Below, piece after piece: positions 1 through 7,660 of a stretch of 23,606 bases of DNA. The translations under genes and the position numbers were made by a program. Under the pieces are notes generated by a model that worked only from the letters and a program-made list of their open reading frames with translations, was not told where the DNA came from and did no database searches. This DNA is from a virus. Where the stretch lies: positions 1 through 23,606 of IMG/VR virus record IMGVR_UViG_3300032242_000307. One strand, written 5' to 3'. Each line of letters opens with the position of its first letter. The stretch's first letter is position 1.

Positions 1-158
1 TAAGGCTCGGAGCCTACCATTGGAAAGAGTCTCGTAAGGGGCTCCACTCTGGTAGGTTCCAGCCCTCCATAATAGTCTAATATTTCTGAACAAGACTAGG
101 AGCTTAACATTATAGTGTAGTCCCCTAATGGGTTCCACTCTGGTAGGTTCCAGCCTTA
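1..158. repeat. Repeat-rich structured leader next to the broken capsid gene
   Basis: No convincing ORF is visible here. A 22-base block at 43-64 recurs exactly at 134-155 (offset 91), with similar flanks. An upstream arm at 9-19 (GGAGCCTACCA) can pair with 50-60 (TGGTAGGTTCC), with one G-U. TAGTCT at 73-78 can pair with AGACTA at 93-98, and GACTA at 94-98 can alternatively pair with TAGTC at 118-122. The second repeat copy ends three bases before the point where capsid protein homology starts. The segment could be the 3' part of an intron interrupting the capsid gene, a recombination junction, or an assembly artefact at a contig end. I cannot decide between these from the sequence. Confidence 0.5.
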
Positions 159-485
159 TTGGTTGTGGCTCCGGGCAACATTTTCCAAGCCGAAGTTCTG
201 TTGAAGAGCGTGTTGCGTACTGGTACAGGCAACAACGACGTTAACCCAATCAAGTCTATCGGCTTGCTTGACGAAGGCGCCGCTGTATTGTCACGTTTGA
301 CCAGTTCGACAGCATGGTGGGTACAGACAGATGCTCCAGAAGGGATGAAACTCTTGATGCGTCGTAAACTTGAGAAGACCATGGAAGGCGATTTCGAAAC
401 CGACTCCATGCGCTACAAGGCTACTGAGCGTTACCAAGTTGGTTTCACTGACTGGCGCGCGATGTACGGTACACCCGGCGTGTAA
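159..485 (+). CDS. Major capsid protein, C-terminal fragment (5' truncated)
   Basis: The reading frame from 159 encodes about 108 residues that look like the C-terminal third of a tailed-phage HK97-fold major capsid protein. It begins with a VVAPGN stretch, which in these proteins lies mid-chain, and ends with RYQVGFTDWRAMYG, close to the usual capsid C-terminus (R-x-x-G-x-T-D-x-R-x-x-Y-G). Full-length capsid proteins are typically 300-400 residues, so roughly two thirds is missing. In the same frame there is a TAG at 144-146, so the frame cannot extend upstream, and the nominal TTG at 159 is not a believable start. The upstream bases are repeat-rich and do not look coding, so the gene is interrupted or misassembled. 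Its position ahead of other virion genes fits. Capsid identity is fairly secure; the cause of the truncation is unknown. Confidence 0.75.
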   Translation: MVVAPGNIFQAEVLLKSVLRTGTGNNDVNPIKSIGLLDEGAAVLSRLTSSTAWWVQTDAPEGMKLLMRRKLEKTMEGDFETDSMRYKATERYQVGFTDWRAMYGTPGV

Positions 486-490
486 GCAAC

Positions 491-523
491 AGGGGGTTGG
501 GATAAAACCCAGCCCCTTTTTTT
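491..523 (+). terminator. Rho-independent terminator after the capsid gene
   Basis: A G-rich arm (GGGGTTGGG, 493-501) pairs with CCCAGCCCC (508-516) over 9 bp including one G-U, around a 6-base ATAAAA loop. The arm is followed directly by seven T residues (517-523). It lies just after the capsid stop codon, the usual place for a terminator that limits read-through from the highly expressed capsid gene. Confidence 0.9.
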
Positions 524-561
524 AAAATTTAATTTGTCAAACTTTTCAAGGAGCAGACAAA

Positions 562-1530
562 ATGCCTCAATATTCTGATGACCTATTCTTAGGCCCAGCA
601 CAGACCTTTATGGGTACTGGTCTTAACCAGTCCGAATCTGTTTTTGCTGGTTCTGTAACAACCACAACTCTGAACGTCACATCGATGTTGTCAGGTGATC
701 CAATTCAATTGGGTCAATATGTAAGCGGCACTGGTATCACTACCGGCTCTTACATCACCGCTTTCGGAACAGGCTCCGGCGGTACAGGTACTTACACCGT
801 CAGCGCATCTTCAAGCGCAACTGGTGCAATCACAATCTATGCGTCTGGTGATGCCTATTTAGGCGACCCTGCACCTATGGATTTGGGTGTTGGCCCATTG
901 GGTCGTGTTTATATTTGGGACTGCATCCCACAGGCTTTGCAAACTGCAAACATTGCCGCATCGCAAACTGCCTCAGCCGCAGGCGCTGTAGTGTTGACGG
1001 CAGGTACATCTGCTAAGACTGTGATCAACGCATCTGGTGTATCAGTGATTCAATTGAACACACCACGCGCATTGCAGATCAACACATCTACCACTGCTCG
1101 CTCTATCACCATCAGCGGATACGATTATTTTGGTCAAGCAATGACCGAGACAATCACTGTTGCAACTGCTGGTACAGCAAAGTCAGGTAAAAAAGCGTTC
1201 TATCAAGTCGCAAGCGCAACCATCAACGGTTCTGCAACTGCTGTGACTATCGGTACAACCGATATTCTCGGTTTGCCAGTCCGCGCGATTGACGCTGGCT
1301 ACGTGGTTAAGGTGGGTTGGAACAACACATTGGCTCAAGATGCAGGTACTTTTGTTGCCGCAGATATGACCACTCCAGCAACTGCAACTACTGGTGACGT
1401 TCGCGGTACATACACTCCATCATCGGCTTCAGACGGTACTAAGCGTTTGGTTATGACTATTGCTATTCCAGCAATTGGTTGCGGCCCTAACGCTACCCGC
1501 GTTGGCGCTCTTGGTGTAACCCAAGCCTAA
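562..1530 (+). CDS. Virion structural protein downstream of capsid (Gly/Thr-rich)
   Basis: This 322-residue protein is rich in Thr, Ala, Gly and Ser, without signal peptide or membrane segment, and has beta-strand-like alternation throughout. The ATG at 562 has a strong ribosome binding site (AAGGAG, 548-553). Residues about 29-95 form a Gly/Ser/Thr module with a [15 protein letters not shown] motif. A module of the same style is inserted in the hub protein at 16209-18206 and is, from general knowledge, frequent in phage virion proteins. The region from about residue 135 onward is predicted by eye to be beta-rich ([21 protein letters not shown]). The position immediately after the capsid gene suggests a capsid decoration, head fibre or other head-associated protein. 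That is inference from position; no catalytic motif is visible. Confidence 0.7.
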   Translation: MPQYSDDLFLGPAQTFMGTGLNQSESVFAGSVTTTTLNVTSMLSGDPIQLGQYVSGTGITTGSYITAFGTGSGGTGTYTVSASSSATGAITIYASGDAYLGDPAPMDLGVGPLGRVYIWDCIPQALQTANIAASQTASAAGAVVLTAGTSAKTVINASGVSVIQLNTPRALQINTSTTARSITISGYDYFGQAMTETITVATAGTAKSGKKAFYQVASATINGSATAVTIGTTDILGLPVRAIDAGYVVKVGWNNTLAQDAGTFVAADMTTPATATTGDVRGTYTPSSASDGTKRLVMTIAIPAIGCGPNATRVGALGVTQA

Positions 1531-1542
1531 TAGGAGACCGAC

Positions 1543-2748
1543 ATGGGACAATTCAAACCAATGATCAAGATGGAAACAACTGAGCCATCTGTTGAGTTAA
1601 AACTCAAGAAAGGCGGACACGCCACTCATAAAGCCATGAAAAAAGGTGGCAAAGCAGAATCTGGTCATAAAAAGATGGCTATGGGCGGGGCTTTAGAGGC
1701 TTTGTCAGGCACTCCTGCATTGATCGGTCGTCCTGCTGTTAACGCCCCTGTTCAAGCCCCCGGCAAGCCTTCTATGATGGCTCGTCGTAGGGCCATGATG
1801 GCGGCTCCTGCTCCTGTAATGGGCGGCCGTATGAAAAAAGGCGGCAAGGCTGAGATGGAATCAAAGGCCGACGAGCGCAAAGAAGAAAAGATGGATTTGG
1901 CTAAAGACAAAGCCATGATCAAGAAAGCCTTCAAGCAACACGATATGCAAGAGCATAAAGGCGACAAAGGCACGTCTTTGAAGTTGAAAAAAGGCGGAAA
2001 GATGAAATTCGCTACTGGCGGATCTATTCCTTCTGAGTCACGCTCTGGCAACTATGACGTTTCTGAAGTTGATACAGCAAGACCTGATCATTCACCAGCA
2101 AAAACTGGCGATGTCAAAAATGGTAATGGCGGTGGTTTCAAGCGCGGTGGTCATACTAAAAAGATGGCTACTGGCGGTGTTGCCAAATCTAATGCCGGCG
2201 GTTACGCAACTGGTGGATCTATTCCTGAAGAAGAGTCATCTGGAAACTATGACACAACTAAGGTTTATCAGGCCAGCAAGAAGAATCCTCCTGTAGGTAC
2301 TGGTGGCGTTAAAGATGGCAACGGCGGCGGTTATAAGCGCGGTGGCCACACAAAACGCATGAAAAATGGTGGCGACGCATTGGGTGCAAAACTTGATCGT
2401 TTTGAAACCAAGACCACTATTGAAAATGACCAAGGCCCTTACGACAAAACCATGATGCATGGAGGTGCGCGTTCAAAAAAGCATTTCGCCACGGGGGGAA
2501 GTGTTAATAACACTGGCCGCGCCGTGGCAATGCCTCAAGGTAGTAAGAAGGCTCCGACGCCTGTGATGATCTCTCAATTGTCTGGCACATACCGTAACGG
2601 TGGCAAGGTAACGCGCCCCGAGGCGGCTTTGTTAAAAGCCAACAAGGAAGAGAACTCCGCAAGCATGAAGGCGGCAAAGAAGTATTCGGTGGATCCTGAT
2701 CCAATGATTTTCCCTGCCAGCAGAATGAAACGCGGTGGTCGTTGTTAA
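1543..2748 (+). CDS. Lys/Gly-rich repeat protein, unknown function
   Basis: This 401-residue, strongly basic protein starts at an ATG with a TAGGAG site six bases upstream. It is built from short KKGG / KRGG / ATGG motifs. Two near copies of a 65-residue unit occupy about residues 157-221 and 222-286. Each begins ATGGSIP, continues with SGNYD and NGNGGG(F/Y)KRGGHTK, and the KRGG blocks sit at residues 200 and 265. Met-rich and Arg-rich segments lie at about residues 75-100 (MMARRRAMM). There is no membrane helix and little predicted globular structure. The composition suggests a disordered protein that binds nucleic acid or an acidic surface; its place among head genes fits a DNA-associated internal or scaffold-like role. 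I do not recognise a characterised family. Confidence 0.75.
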   Translation: MGQFKPMIKMETTEPSVELKLKKGGHATHKAMKKGGKAESGHKKMAMGGALEALSGTPALIGRPAVNAPVQAPGKPSMMARRRAMMAAPAPVMGGRMKKGGKAEMESKADERKEEKMDLAKDKAMIKKAFKQHDMQEHKGDKGTSLKLKKGGKMKFATGGSIPSESRSGNYDVSEVDTARPDHSPAKTGDVKNGNGGGFKRGGHTKKMATGGVAKSNAGGYATGGSIPEEESSGNYDTTKVYQASKKNPPVGTGGVKDGNGGGYKRGGHTKRMKNGGDALGAKLDRFETKTTIENDQGPYDKTMMHGGARSKKHFATGGSVNNTGRAVAMPQGSKKAPTPVMISQLSGTYRNGGKVTRPEAALLKANKEENSASMKAAKKYSVDPDPMIFPASRMKRGGRC

Positions 2749-2753
2749 AAATA

Positions 2754-2780
2754 AGGTGGGGGCTAACGCCCCCGCTTTTA
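2754..2780 (+). terminator. GC-rich terminator hairpin
   Basis: GGGGGC (2758-2763) pairs with GCCCCC (2768-2773) around a TAAC loop. The stem extends outward by two or three weaker pairs, including G-U, and is followed by TTTT (2776-2779). It fills the short gap between the Lys/Gly-rich gene and the next ribosome binding site. The short T run suggests partial termination or an RNA 3'-end stabiliser. Confidence 0.7.
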
Positions 2781-2793
2781 ATTGGAGATAAAT

Positions 2794-3219
2794 ATGGCAA
2801 TTACTGCTACATCACAAACATTATTTGATGGCGAGCGCAAGGCCATCATGAAGTTTTACTTTACAACCACTGACACGACTGGTGAAACCAACGTAGTCAA
2901 GGTTAACCCTGCCGCCTTGAACCCATCAAATGCTGGTGGTGCTTGTAATGGCGTGACAATTACAAAGATTTCTGCATTGACACATGGACTTGAAGTGCAG
3001 ATGTCTTGGGATGCAACCACTCCTGTAGTGATTGAAACTATTCCACAAAACACTCAGTACACACAAGATTACGAAAATATTGGTGGACTGACAAATAACT
3101 CTGGAACAGGTAAGACGGGAAAGATTTTATTTACGACTCTTGATCAGTCTGCTGGGGATGCTTATACCGTCACTCTTGAGATGGTCAAGCATTACGTCAA
3201 TCCTTTTGACACTCTGTAA
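2794..3219 (+). CDS. Small virion-associated protein, unknown
   Basis: This is a 141-residue protein from the ATG at 2794. That start has GGAG at 2784-2787, six bases upstream; an in-frame TTG at 2782 overlaps the ribosome binding site and is rejected. The chain is beta-rich with no transmembrane segment: an N-terminal FDGERKAIMKFYF strand region, a Thr/Asn-rich centre and a C-terminal YTVTLEMVKHYVNPF. The size, composition and location between capsid-linked genes fit a head decoration, head completion or other minor structural protein. I do not recognise a named family. Its stop is two bases before the next ATG, which suggests co-translation with the downstream gene. Confidence 0.65.
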   Translation: MAITATSQTLFDGERKAIMKFYFTTTDTTGETNVVKVNPAALNPSNAGGACNGVTITKISALTHGLEVQMSWDATTPVVIETIPQNTQYTQDYENIGGLTNNSGTGKTGKILFTTLDQSAGDAYTVTLEMVKHYVNPFDTL

Positions 3220-3221
3220 TC

Positions 3222-3746
3222 ATGCCTAGCAAATCCAAAGCCCAACACAACTTGATGGAGGCTGTGGCCCACAGCCCTGCCTTCGCCAAAAAAGTAGGTA
3301 TCCCAACTAAAGTAGGAAAGGATTTTGCAAATGCAGATAAAAAACAAGGTTTTAAATCTGGTGGCCTCTATGAAAACATTCATAGAAAGCAAGAAAGAAT
3401 CGCTGAAGGCTCTGGTGAACATATGCGTAAGCCGGGTTCAAAAGGCGCTCCAACTGCTGAGGCTTTTCGTCAGTCGGCTAAGACCGCAAAAATAAAAGAA
3501 GGCGGCCCTAGTTTGGCTGTTGGTCGTGGTGAAAAACTTCCAACAAAACAGGGCGCAGGGCTTACACAAAAAGGTCGCGAGAAGTACAATAGAGAGACTG
3601 GAAGTCACTTAAAAGCACCACAACCACAAGGCGGATCACGTAAAGATTCATTTTGTGCGCGGATGTCTGGCGTTGTAGAACACTCAAAAGGAGATGCACC
3701 AAGGGCAAAAGCATCATTAAAGCGCTGGAATTGCCCCGGGTGGTAA
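3222..3746 (+). CDS. Basic phage protein with conserved Cys/Trp C-terminal domain (possibly DUF6321)
   Basis: This 174-residue basic protein starts two bases after the preceding stop. The N-terminal 40 residues (KSKAQHNLMEAV, PAFAKKVGIP, VGKDF) form a motif I associate with phage proteins that process or bind small basic partners. Residues about 110-174 contain GLTQKGREKYNRETGS, GGSRKDSFCARM and a C-terminal KASLKRWNCPGW. This is a highly conserved block in phage genomes that I believe corresponds to DUF6321. The function is not established. Two Cys (in SFCARM and NCPGW) and many Lys/Arg suggest nucleic-acid contact. Because it is encoded between head genes and the neck gene, a packaged or assembly-related role is plausible but unproven. 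The family name is from memory. Confidence 0.65.
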   Translation: MPSKSKAQHNLMEAVAHSPAFAKKVGIPTKVGKDFANADKKQGFKSGGLYENIHRKQERIAEGSGEHMRKPGSKGAPTAEAFRQSAKTAKIKEGGPSLAVGRGEKLPTKQGAGLTQKGREKYNRETGSHLKAPQPQGGSRKDSFCARMSGVVEHSKGDAPRAKASLKRWNCPGW

Positions 3747-3750
3747 ATGT

Positions 3751-4824
3751 ATGGCTTATTCAGGATCAGTTGGCAATACAGTCATCAGCATTCAAACTCT
3801 GATTGACCATGGCGCACGTCGATGCGGCAAACTCGCTGAAGAGTTGACAGACGAAGAAGTCCTGTCCGCTAGACAGTCCCTGTTCTTTTTCCTGACAAGC
3901 CTTTCCAATATCGGTATCAACTATTGGGCCATCAACAAATTGGTTGTTGGTCTGAATGCCGACAACTATCAATACTTTTTGCCTGCGGGTACGATTGATG
4001 TGCTGAATGTGCTTTATCGCACAATGACTCAGCCCTCTGGCGCTTACACATCTTCTGCGGGAGGGGTAACAGCCAATGTCTATGATGACAATCCTCAAAC
4101 GTATTGCGTCCAGTCTTCCACGAATGGAAACATTGCGGTCAATTACGGCCCGACTAACCCCGTATATATTGGTTCTATTGGTGTTCTGCCTTATATCGCT
4201 GGCGGTGGAAGTGCTGTCTGGAATTATGTATTCGAGTATTCGTATGACAATACCACGTGGACTACCCTCTACACAGCAACTAATCAGACCGTTACAGACA
4301 ATACTTGGGTATGGCAGGACATTAACCCCGGCGCTAATGTCCCATACTACAGAATGCGCGCTACCGGCGGCACGACTTTGTCCTTGCGCGAACTCTATTT
4401 CGGAACAAATTCGCGCGAACTGCAAATGTCTCGCTTAAACCGCGACGACTACACAAACCTACCCAACAAACAATTCACGGCGAACCAGCCGTTCCAGTAT
4501 TACTTCGAGCGCACCATTCCTCAGCCAAACGTCGTGTTGTGGCCTACGCCTTCCAACACTTTTGTGCAGATGACTGTGTGGTACTCGCGTCAAGTCATGG
4601 ACATCACGTCCTTGAGTCAAGAATTAGAAGTCCCACAACGCTGGTATGAGGCTGTGGTGATGAATCTGGCTCACCGGATGAGCCTTGAGTTGCCTCAAGT
4701 TGACCTTGCTCGTATCCAGTACCTTGAAAAGATGGCCATGCAGTACCTAAATGAGGCCGAGCAAGAAGAGCGCGACAAGTCACCAATTTATTGGGCGCCG
4801 AATATCTCGGTGTACACAAGATAA
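3751..4824 (+). CDS. Head-tail neck/adaptor protein with inserted discoidin-like domain
   Basis: A 357-residue protein. The flanks resemble phage head-to-tail adaptor proteins of the P22 gp4 / T7 gp11 type. An alpha-helical N-terminus covers about residues 10-60 (IQTLIDHGARRCG, LTDEEVLSARQSLFFFLTSL). The C-terminal part from about residue 217 has NRDDYTNLPNK, then a PNVVLWPTPS strand and ELEVPQRWYEAVVMNLAHR, characteristic of these adaptors. Between them, about residues 95-216, sits an extra domain (NVYDDNPQTYCVQ, VFEYSYDNTTWTTLY, NVPYYRMRATGG, LSLRELYFG). It has the strand pattern of an F5/8 type C (discoidin, galactose-binding-like) fold. The adaptor would sit below the portal; the inserted domain would project outward and might bind sugar. 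There is no strong ribosome binding site before ATG 3751. The adaptor call is moderate and the insert call is by motif pattern. Confidence 0.7.
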   Translation: MAYSGSVGNTVISIQTLIDHGARRCGKLAEELTDEEVLSARQSLFFFLTSLSNIGINYWAINKLVVGLNADNYQYFLPAGTIDVLNVLYRTMTQPSGAYTSSAGGVTANVYDDNPQTYCVQSSTNGNIAVNYGPTNPVYIGSIGVLPYIAGGGSAVWNYVFEYSYDNTTWTTLYTATNQTVTDNTWVWQDINPGANVPYYRMRATGGTTLSLRELYFGTNSRELQMSRLNRDDYTNLPNKQFTANQPFQYYFERTIPQPNVVLWPTPSNTFVQMTVWYSRQVMDITSLSQELEVPQRWYEAVVMNLAHRMSLELPQVDLARIQYLEKMAMQYLNEAEQEERDKSPIYWAPNISVYTR

Positions 4825-5198
4825 TGCCAGTCTGGCTCGATACTCACGGTTTATCGTCTCTGGCGATAGCCGTCTGCGACCGTTGCAAGATGAAAAGAGC
4901 ATTTGTAACCCTCGGCCCAGACCCAAATTTTCCCGGATTACGGGTATGCGACCAAGGTTGCAGGGATAACTTTGACCCTTACCGTTTGCCTGCTCGTCAA
5001 ACTGAGCGTATCAATCTTCGGTTCCCGCGTCCTGATGTGAGTGTTGCCGCTAATGACAACTTCCTGATGACCGGTAGCCAGTCCATGGACGGATCAAGTC
5101 AGTTCCAGATTTCAACGGAAAATAATACTCAGACCCCGTCAAATACTGGAAACAAAGACACGATTGCTCCTAACCCTCCAGATAATACGAGTACATAA
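4824..5198 (+). CDS. Small Cys4 zinc-ribbon-like phage protein
   Basis: This is a 124-residue protein. I start it at ATG 4824, which overlaps the preceding stop as TAATG; an upstream in-frame start would need a long overlap. Residues 18 and 21 (CDRC) and 42 and 46 (CDQGC) form two Cys pairs about 20 residues apart, consistent with a zinc-binding knuckle. PDPNFPGLRVC and FDPYRLPARQTE are conserved in phage proteins of this kind. The C-terminal 50 residues are Asn/Ser/Thr-rich and probably disordered. It lies between the adaptor and the fibre genes, so a minor structural or assembly role is likely. The start of the following gene again overlaps its stop by one base. Confidence 0.65.
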   Translation: MPVWLDTHGLSSLAIAVCDRCKMKRAFVTLGPDPNFPGLRVCDQGCRDNFDPYRLPARQTERINLRFPRPDVSVAANDNFLMTGSQSMDGSSQFQISTENNTQTPSNTGNKDTIAPNPPDNTST

Positions 5199-7660
5199 TG
5201 TCAGCACAAGTCTCCATTACCCAATTACCAGCCGCCGGCACTATCACAGGTGCTGAGGCGGTTCCAATCGTCCAAAACGGGGTCACAGTACGCACGACTA
5301 CGGCCGCTATTGCCGGCTCGCCAAGTCAAACCCAGACCTTTTTGACGGTCAATCAAGAGCCAACCCTGCCAAACAGCCGCTATGTCGGTGTGACAAACGG
5401 TTTATCCATCACCGACGCAGGCGCTCAGGGCCTCTTTAATATTACAACCACAGGCGCTTTGCTGTCTTTGGTGAACTCAGGTACTGGCTTTCAGGTAAAA
5501 ACGTCTTCTACGGCCATTACAGGCCGCTCTATCGCGGTTGCAAACGCTGGTTTATCCATTTCTAATGGAGATGGTATTGCTGGCAACCCAACAATTACAC
5601 TTGCTGGCCAAGTTGCCAACTTTGCCAACGCTAGTTTCAACAGTTTTGTTGTTTTAAAGAGCGACGGATCGGTAACTTCAACCACTTTGGTCGGTACAAG
5701 CAACCAAATCAACATTGCAAACCCAACTGGAATTGGAAATCCTACATTTACCATTGCTGATAACGCAATATTGCCCGGCACTGGGTCTGTAACCGTTCCA
5801 AAAGGCACAACAAGCCAGCAACCTTCAGTCCCGCAAATAGGTATGTTCCGTTATGACACCACTTTAGGTGGTTTCTACGGCTATTCTGGCGGCTCTTGGA
5901 GGCAGTTTTCGCTGTCTGGTGGTGTTACCGAGATTGATACAGGCACTGGCCTTACTGGCGGCCCTATTTTTGGTATTGGCACGATTTCAATTGCCAATAC
6001 AGCAGTCACCGCAGGAACTTACGGCAACTCTACCAACGTCGCCCAGTTCACCGTCAACGGCCAAGGTCAACTGACTTTTGCCGGGAACGTCGCCATCAGC
6101 GCATCATCCATCGGTGCGGTGACCTCTGTTTTGGGTACGGCCAATGAGATTACAGCAACTGGAACAACTGTTGTCACTTTGTCCTTGCCGACTGCTTTGA
6201 CCTTTACCGGCAAAACCGTTACCGGTGGCACATTCACTGGCACAACCGTAACCGGCGCAACTCAGACCGGCGGAACAATCAACAACACGCCTATTGGCGG
6301 AACAACTGCCAGCAGTGGTGCATTTACTACCCTGACGGCATCCTCCAGTGCCAGCGTTGCCGGTGATACTGTTGCGACCCTGACTGCGGCACAGACATTG
6401 ACCAACAAGTCAATGAGCGGTTCTAGCAACACTTTTACAAACATCCCTAACTCAGCGTTGACAAACAACTCAATCACGCTGGGAACGACCACAATTGCCC
6501 TTGGTGGCACGTCTTTGACGCCTGCTGGTTTGACTTCTGTCACTGTGACGCAAGACCCTACACAAGCCTTGCAATTGACCACAAAGCAATACGTTGATGC
6601 TGTTGCATCTAACGTAAACTATCACGCCGCTTGTAACTATGCGACTACGGCTGACTTAGGTTCTGTAACATACAACAACGGTTCATCAGGTGTTGGTGCG
6701 ACGATTACCAAAACATCGCCTTTTGCAACCCTATCTATTGACGGTGGTAGCCCAACCGTTGGCCAGCGTATCCTTGTTAAAAACGAGACTAGCGGCCAAT
6801 ACAACGGTATTTATACGGTAACCAGCGTTGGTTCTGGTTCAACTGCATGGGTTTTAACTCGTGCAACTGACTACGATCAAACAGGTACTGGGGCTAACGA
6901 AATTGCACCGGGCGATACCACATATATTGTCAGCGGTACGATTAACGCCTCTACACAGTGGGTGCAAACCACTGATTTGCCTATTGTTATTGGTACAACT
7001 CCAATAAATTTTGTGCAGATTGGTGGCCCCGGTGCTTACACCGCTGGTACAGGACTTACCTTAACCGGTACACAGTTCAGCATTACCAACACTGCTGTAA
7101 CCGCAGGATCGTATGGTTCTGCAACTCAGGTTGGCACGTTTACTGTAAACGCACAAGGTCAACTAACGCTGGCCGGTAACACAACAGTAACCCCAGCGGT
7201 AACCTCGATTACCGGTCTTGGTACTGGTGTTGCAACGGCTTTGGCTGTCAACGTCGGCTCTGCTGGCGCTTTTGTCACCTATAACGGTGCTTTGGGTACT
7301 CCATCAAGCGGTACTGTGACCAACTTGACTGGTACTGCCTCGATCAACATCAACGGTACTGTCGGTGCAACAACACCAAACACCGGCGCTTTCACGACAA
7401 TTTCAGCAACCGGTGTTATCACTTCTACCGTGGCGACTGGTACGGCTCCATTTACCGTTGCATCAACCACTGCGGTGGCTAATTTAACTTCAACAAATGC
7501 GGTCAACACAGGCACAACGGCAAACTCTACGAACGCGACAAACTATCTTATTTTTAAGAGCGCTACTAGTGGAAATCTGCCTGAATTGGTAAACTCATCA
7601 ATAACTTGCAATCCCTCAACTGGCGCTATAACAGGCGGGATTTCTGGAGGAACATTCTAA
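5198..7660 (+). CDS. Large tail fibre protein
   Basis: An 820-residue protein, highly Thr/Gly/Ala/Ser-rich, made of repeating beta modules typical of phage tail fibres. Recognisable pieces: an N-terminal SITQLPAAGTITGAEAVP attachment-like segment; a GMFRYDTTLGGFYGYSGGSW module near residues 214-233; two copies of an NTAVTAG(T/S)YG...FTVN(G/A)QGQLT(F/L)AGN block starting near residues 267 and 631; a TPIGGTTASSGAFTTL motif near 364 and a related one near 725; TKQYVDAV near 463-470; and a 472-608 region with GQRILVKNETSGQYNGIYTV and AWVLTRATDYD. All are common fibre modules. The C-terminus is GGISGGTF. It probably forms a trimeric fibre contacting the host. ATG 5198 overlaps the previous stop (TAATG). 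Confidence 0.85.
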   Translation: MSAQVSITQLPAAGTITGAEAVPIVQNGVTVRTTTAAIAGSPSQTQTFLTVNQEPTLPNSRYVGVTNGLSITDAGAQGLFNITTTGALLSLVNSGTGFQVKTSSTAITGRSIAVANAGLSISNGDGIAGNPTITLAGQVANFANASFNSFVVLKSDGSVTSTTLVGTSNQINIANPTGIGNPTFTIADNAILPGTGSVTVPKGTTSQQPSVPQIGMFRYDTTLGGFYGYSGGSWRQFSLSGGVTEIDTGTGLTGGPIFGIGTISIANTAVTAGTYGNSTNVAQFTVNGQGQLTFAGNVAISASSIGAVTSVLGTANEITATGTTVVTLSLPTALTFTGKTVTGGTFTGTTVTGATQTGGTINNTPIGGTTASSGAFTTLTASSSASVAGDTVATLTAAQTLTNKSMSGSSNTFTNIPNSALTNNSITLGTTTIALGGTSLTPAGLTSVTVTQDPTQALQLTTKQYVDAVASNVNYHAACNYATTADLGSVTYNNGSSGVGATITKTSPFATLSIDGGSPTVGQRILVKNETSGQYNGIYTVTSVGSGSTAWVLTRATDYDQTGTGANEIAPGDTTYIVSGTINASTQWVQTTDLPIVIGTTPINFVQIGGPGAYTAGTGLTLTGTQFSITNTAVTAGSYGSATQVGTFTVNAQGQLTLAGNTTVTPAVTSITGLGTGVATALAVNVGSAGAFVTYNGALGTPSSGTVTNLTGTASININGTVGATTPNTGAFTTISATGVITSTVATGTAPFTVASTTAVANLTSTNAVNTGTTANSTNATNYLIFKSATSGNLPELVNSSITCNPSTGAITGGISGGTF

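Noticed and set aside
1-158. tRNA or group II intron domain V
   Set aside because: No cloverleaf, T-loop consensus or domain V catalytic AGC triad arrangement could be found.
530-562. TTGTCA at 534-539 as a -35 box
   Set aside because: No acceptable -10 box lies at 16-18 bases; the region is explained by the terminator and the ribosome binding site.
1620-2010. Runs such as AAA AAA GG in the Lys/Gly gene as slippery frameshift sites
   Set aside because: The phase is AAA AAA GGN, not X XXY YYZ, and the other frames are interrupted soon after, so they are just Lys-Lys-Gly codons.
2054-2296. + strand 80-codon frame overlapping the Lys/Gly gene
   Set aside because: Alternate-frame shadow of a repetitive gene with no start signal or protein features.
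3766-4425. 219-codon minus-strand open frame
   Set aside because: It lies entirely opposite the adaptor gene, has no ribosome binding site or recognisable protein features, and all convincing genes are on the + strand.
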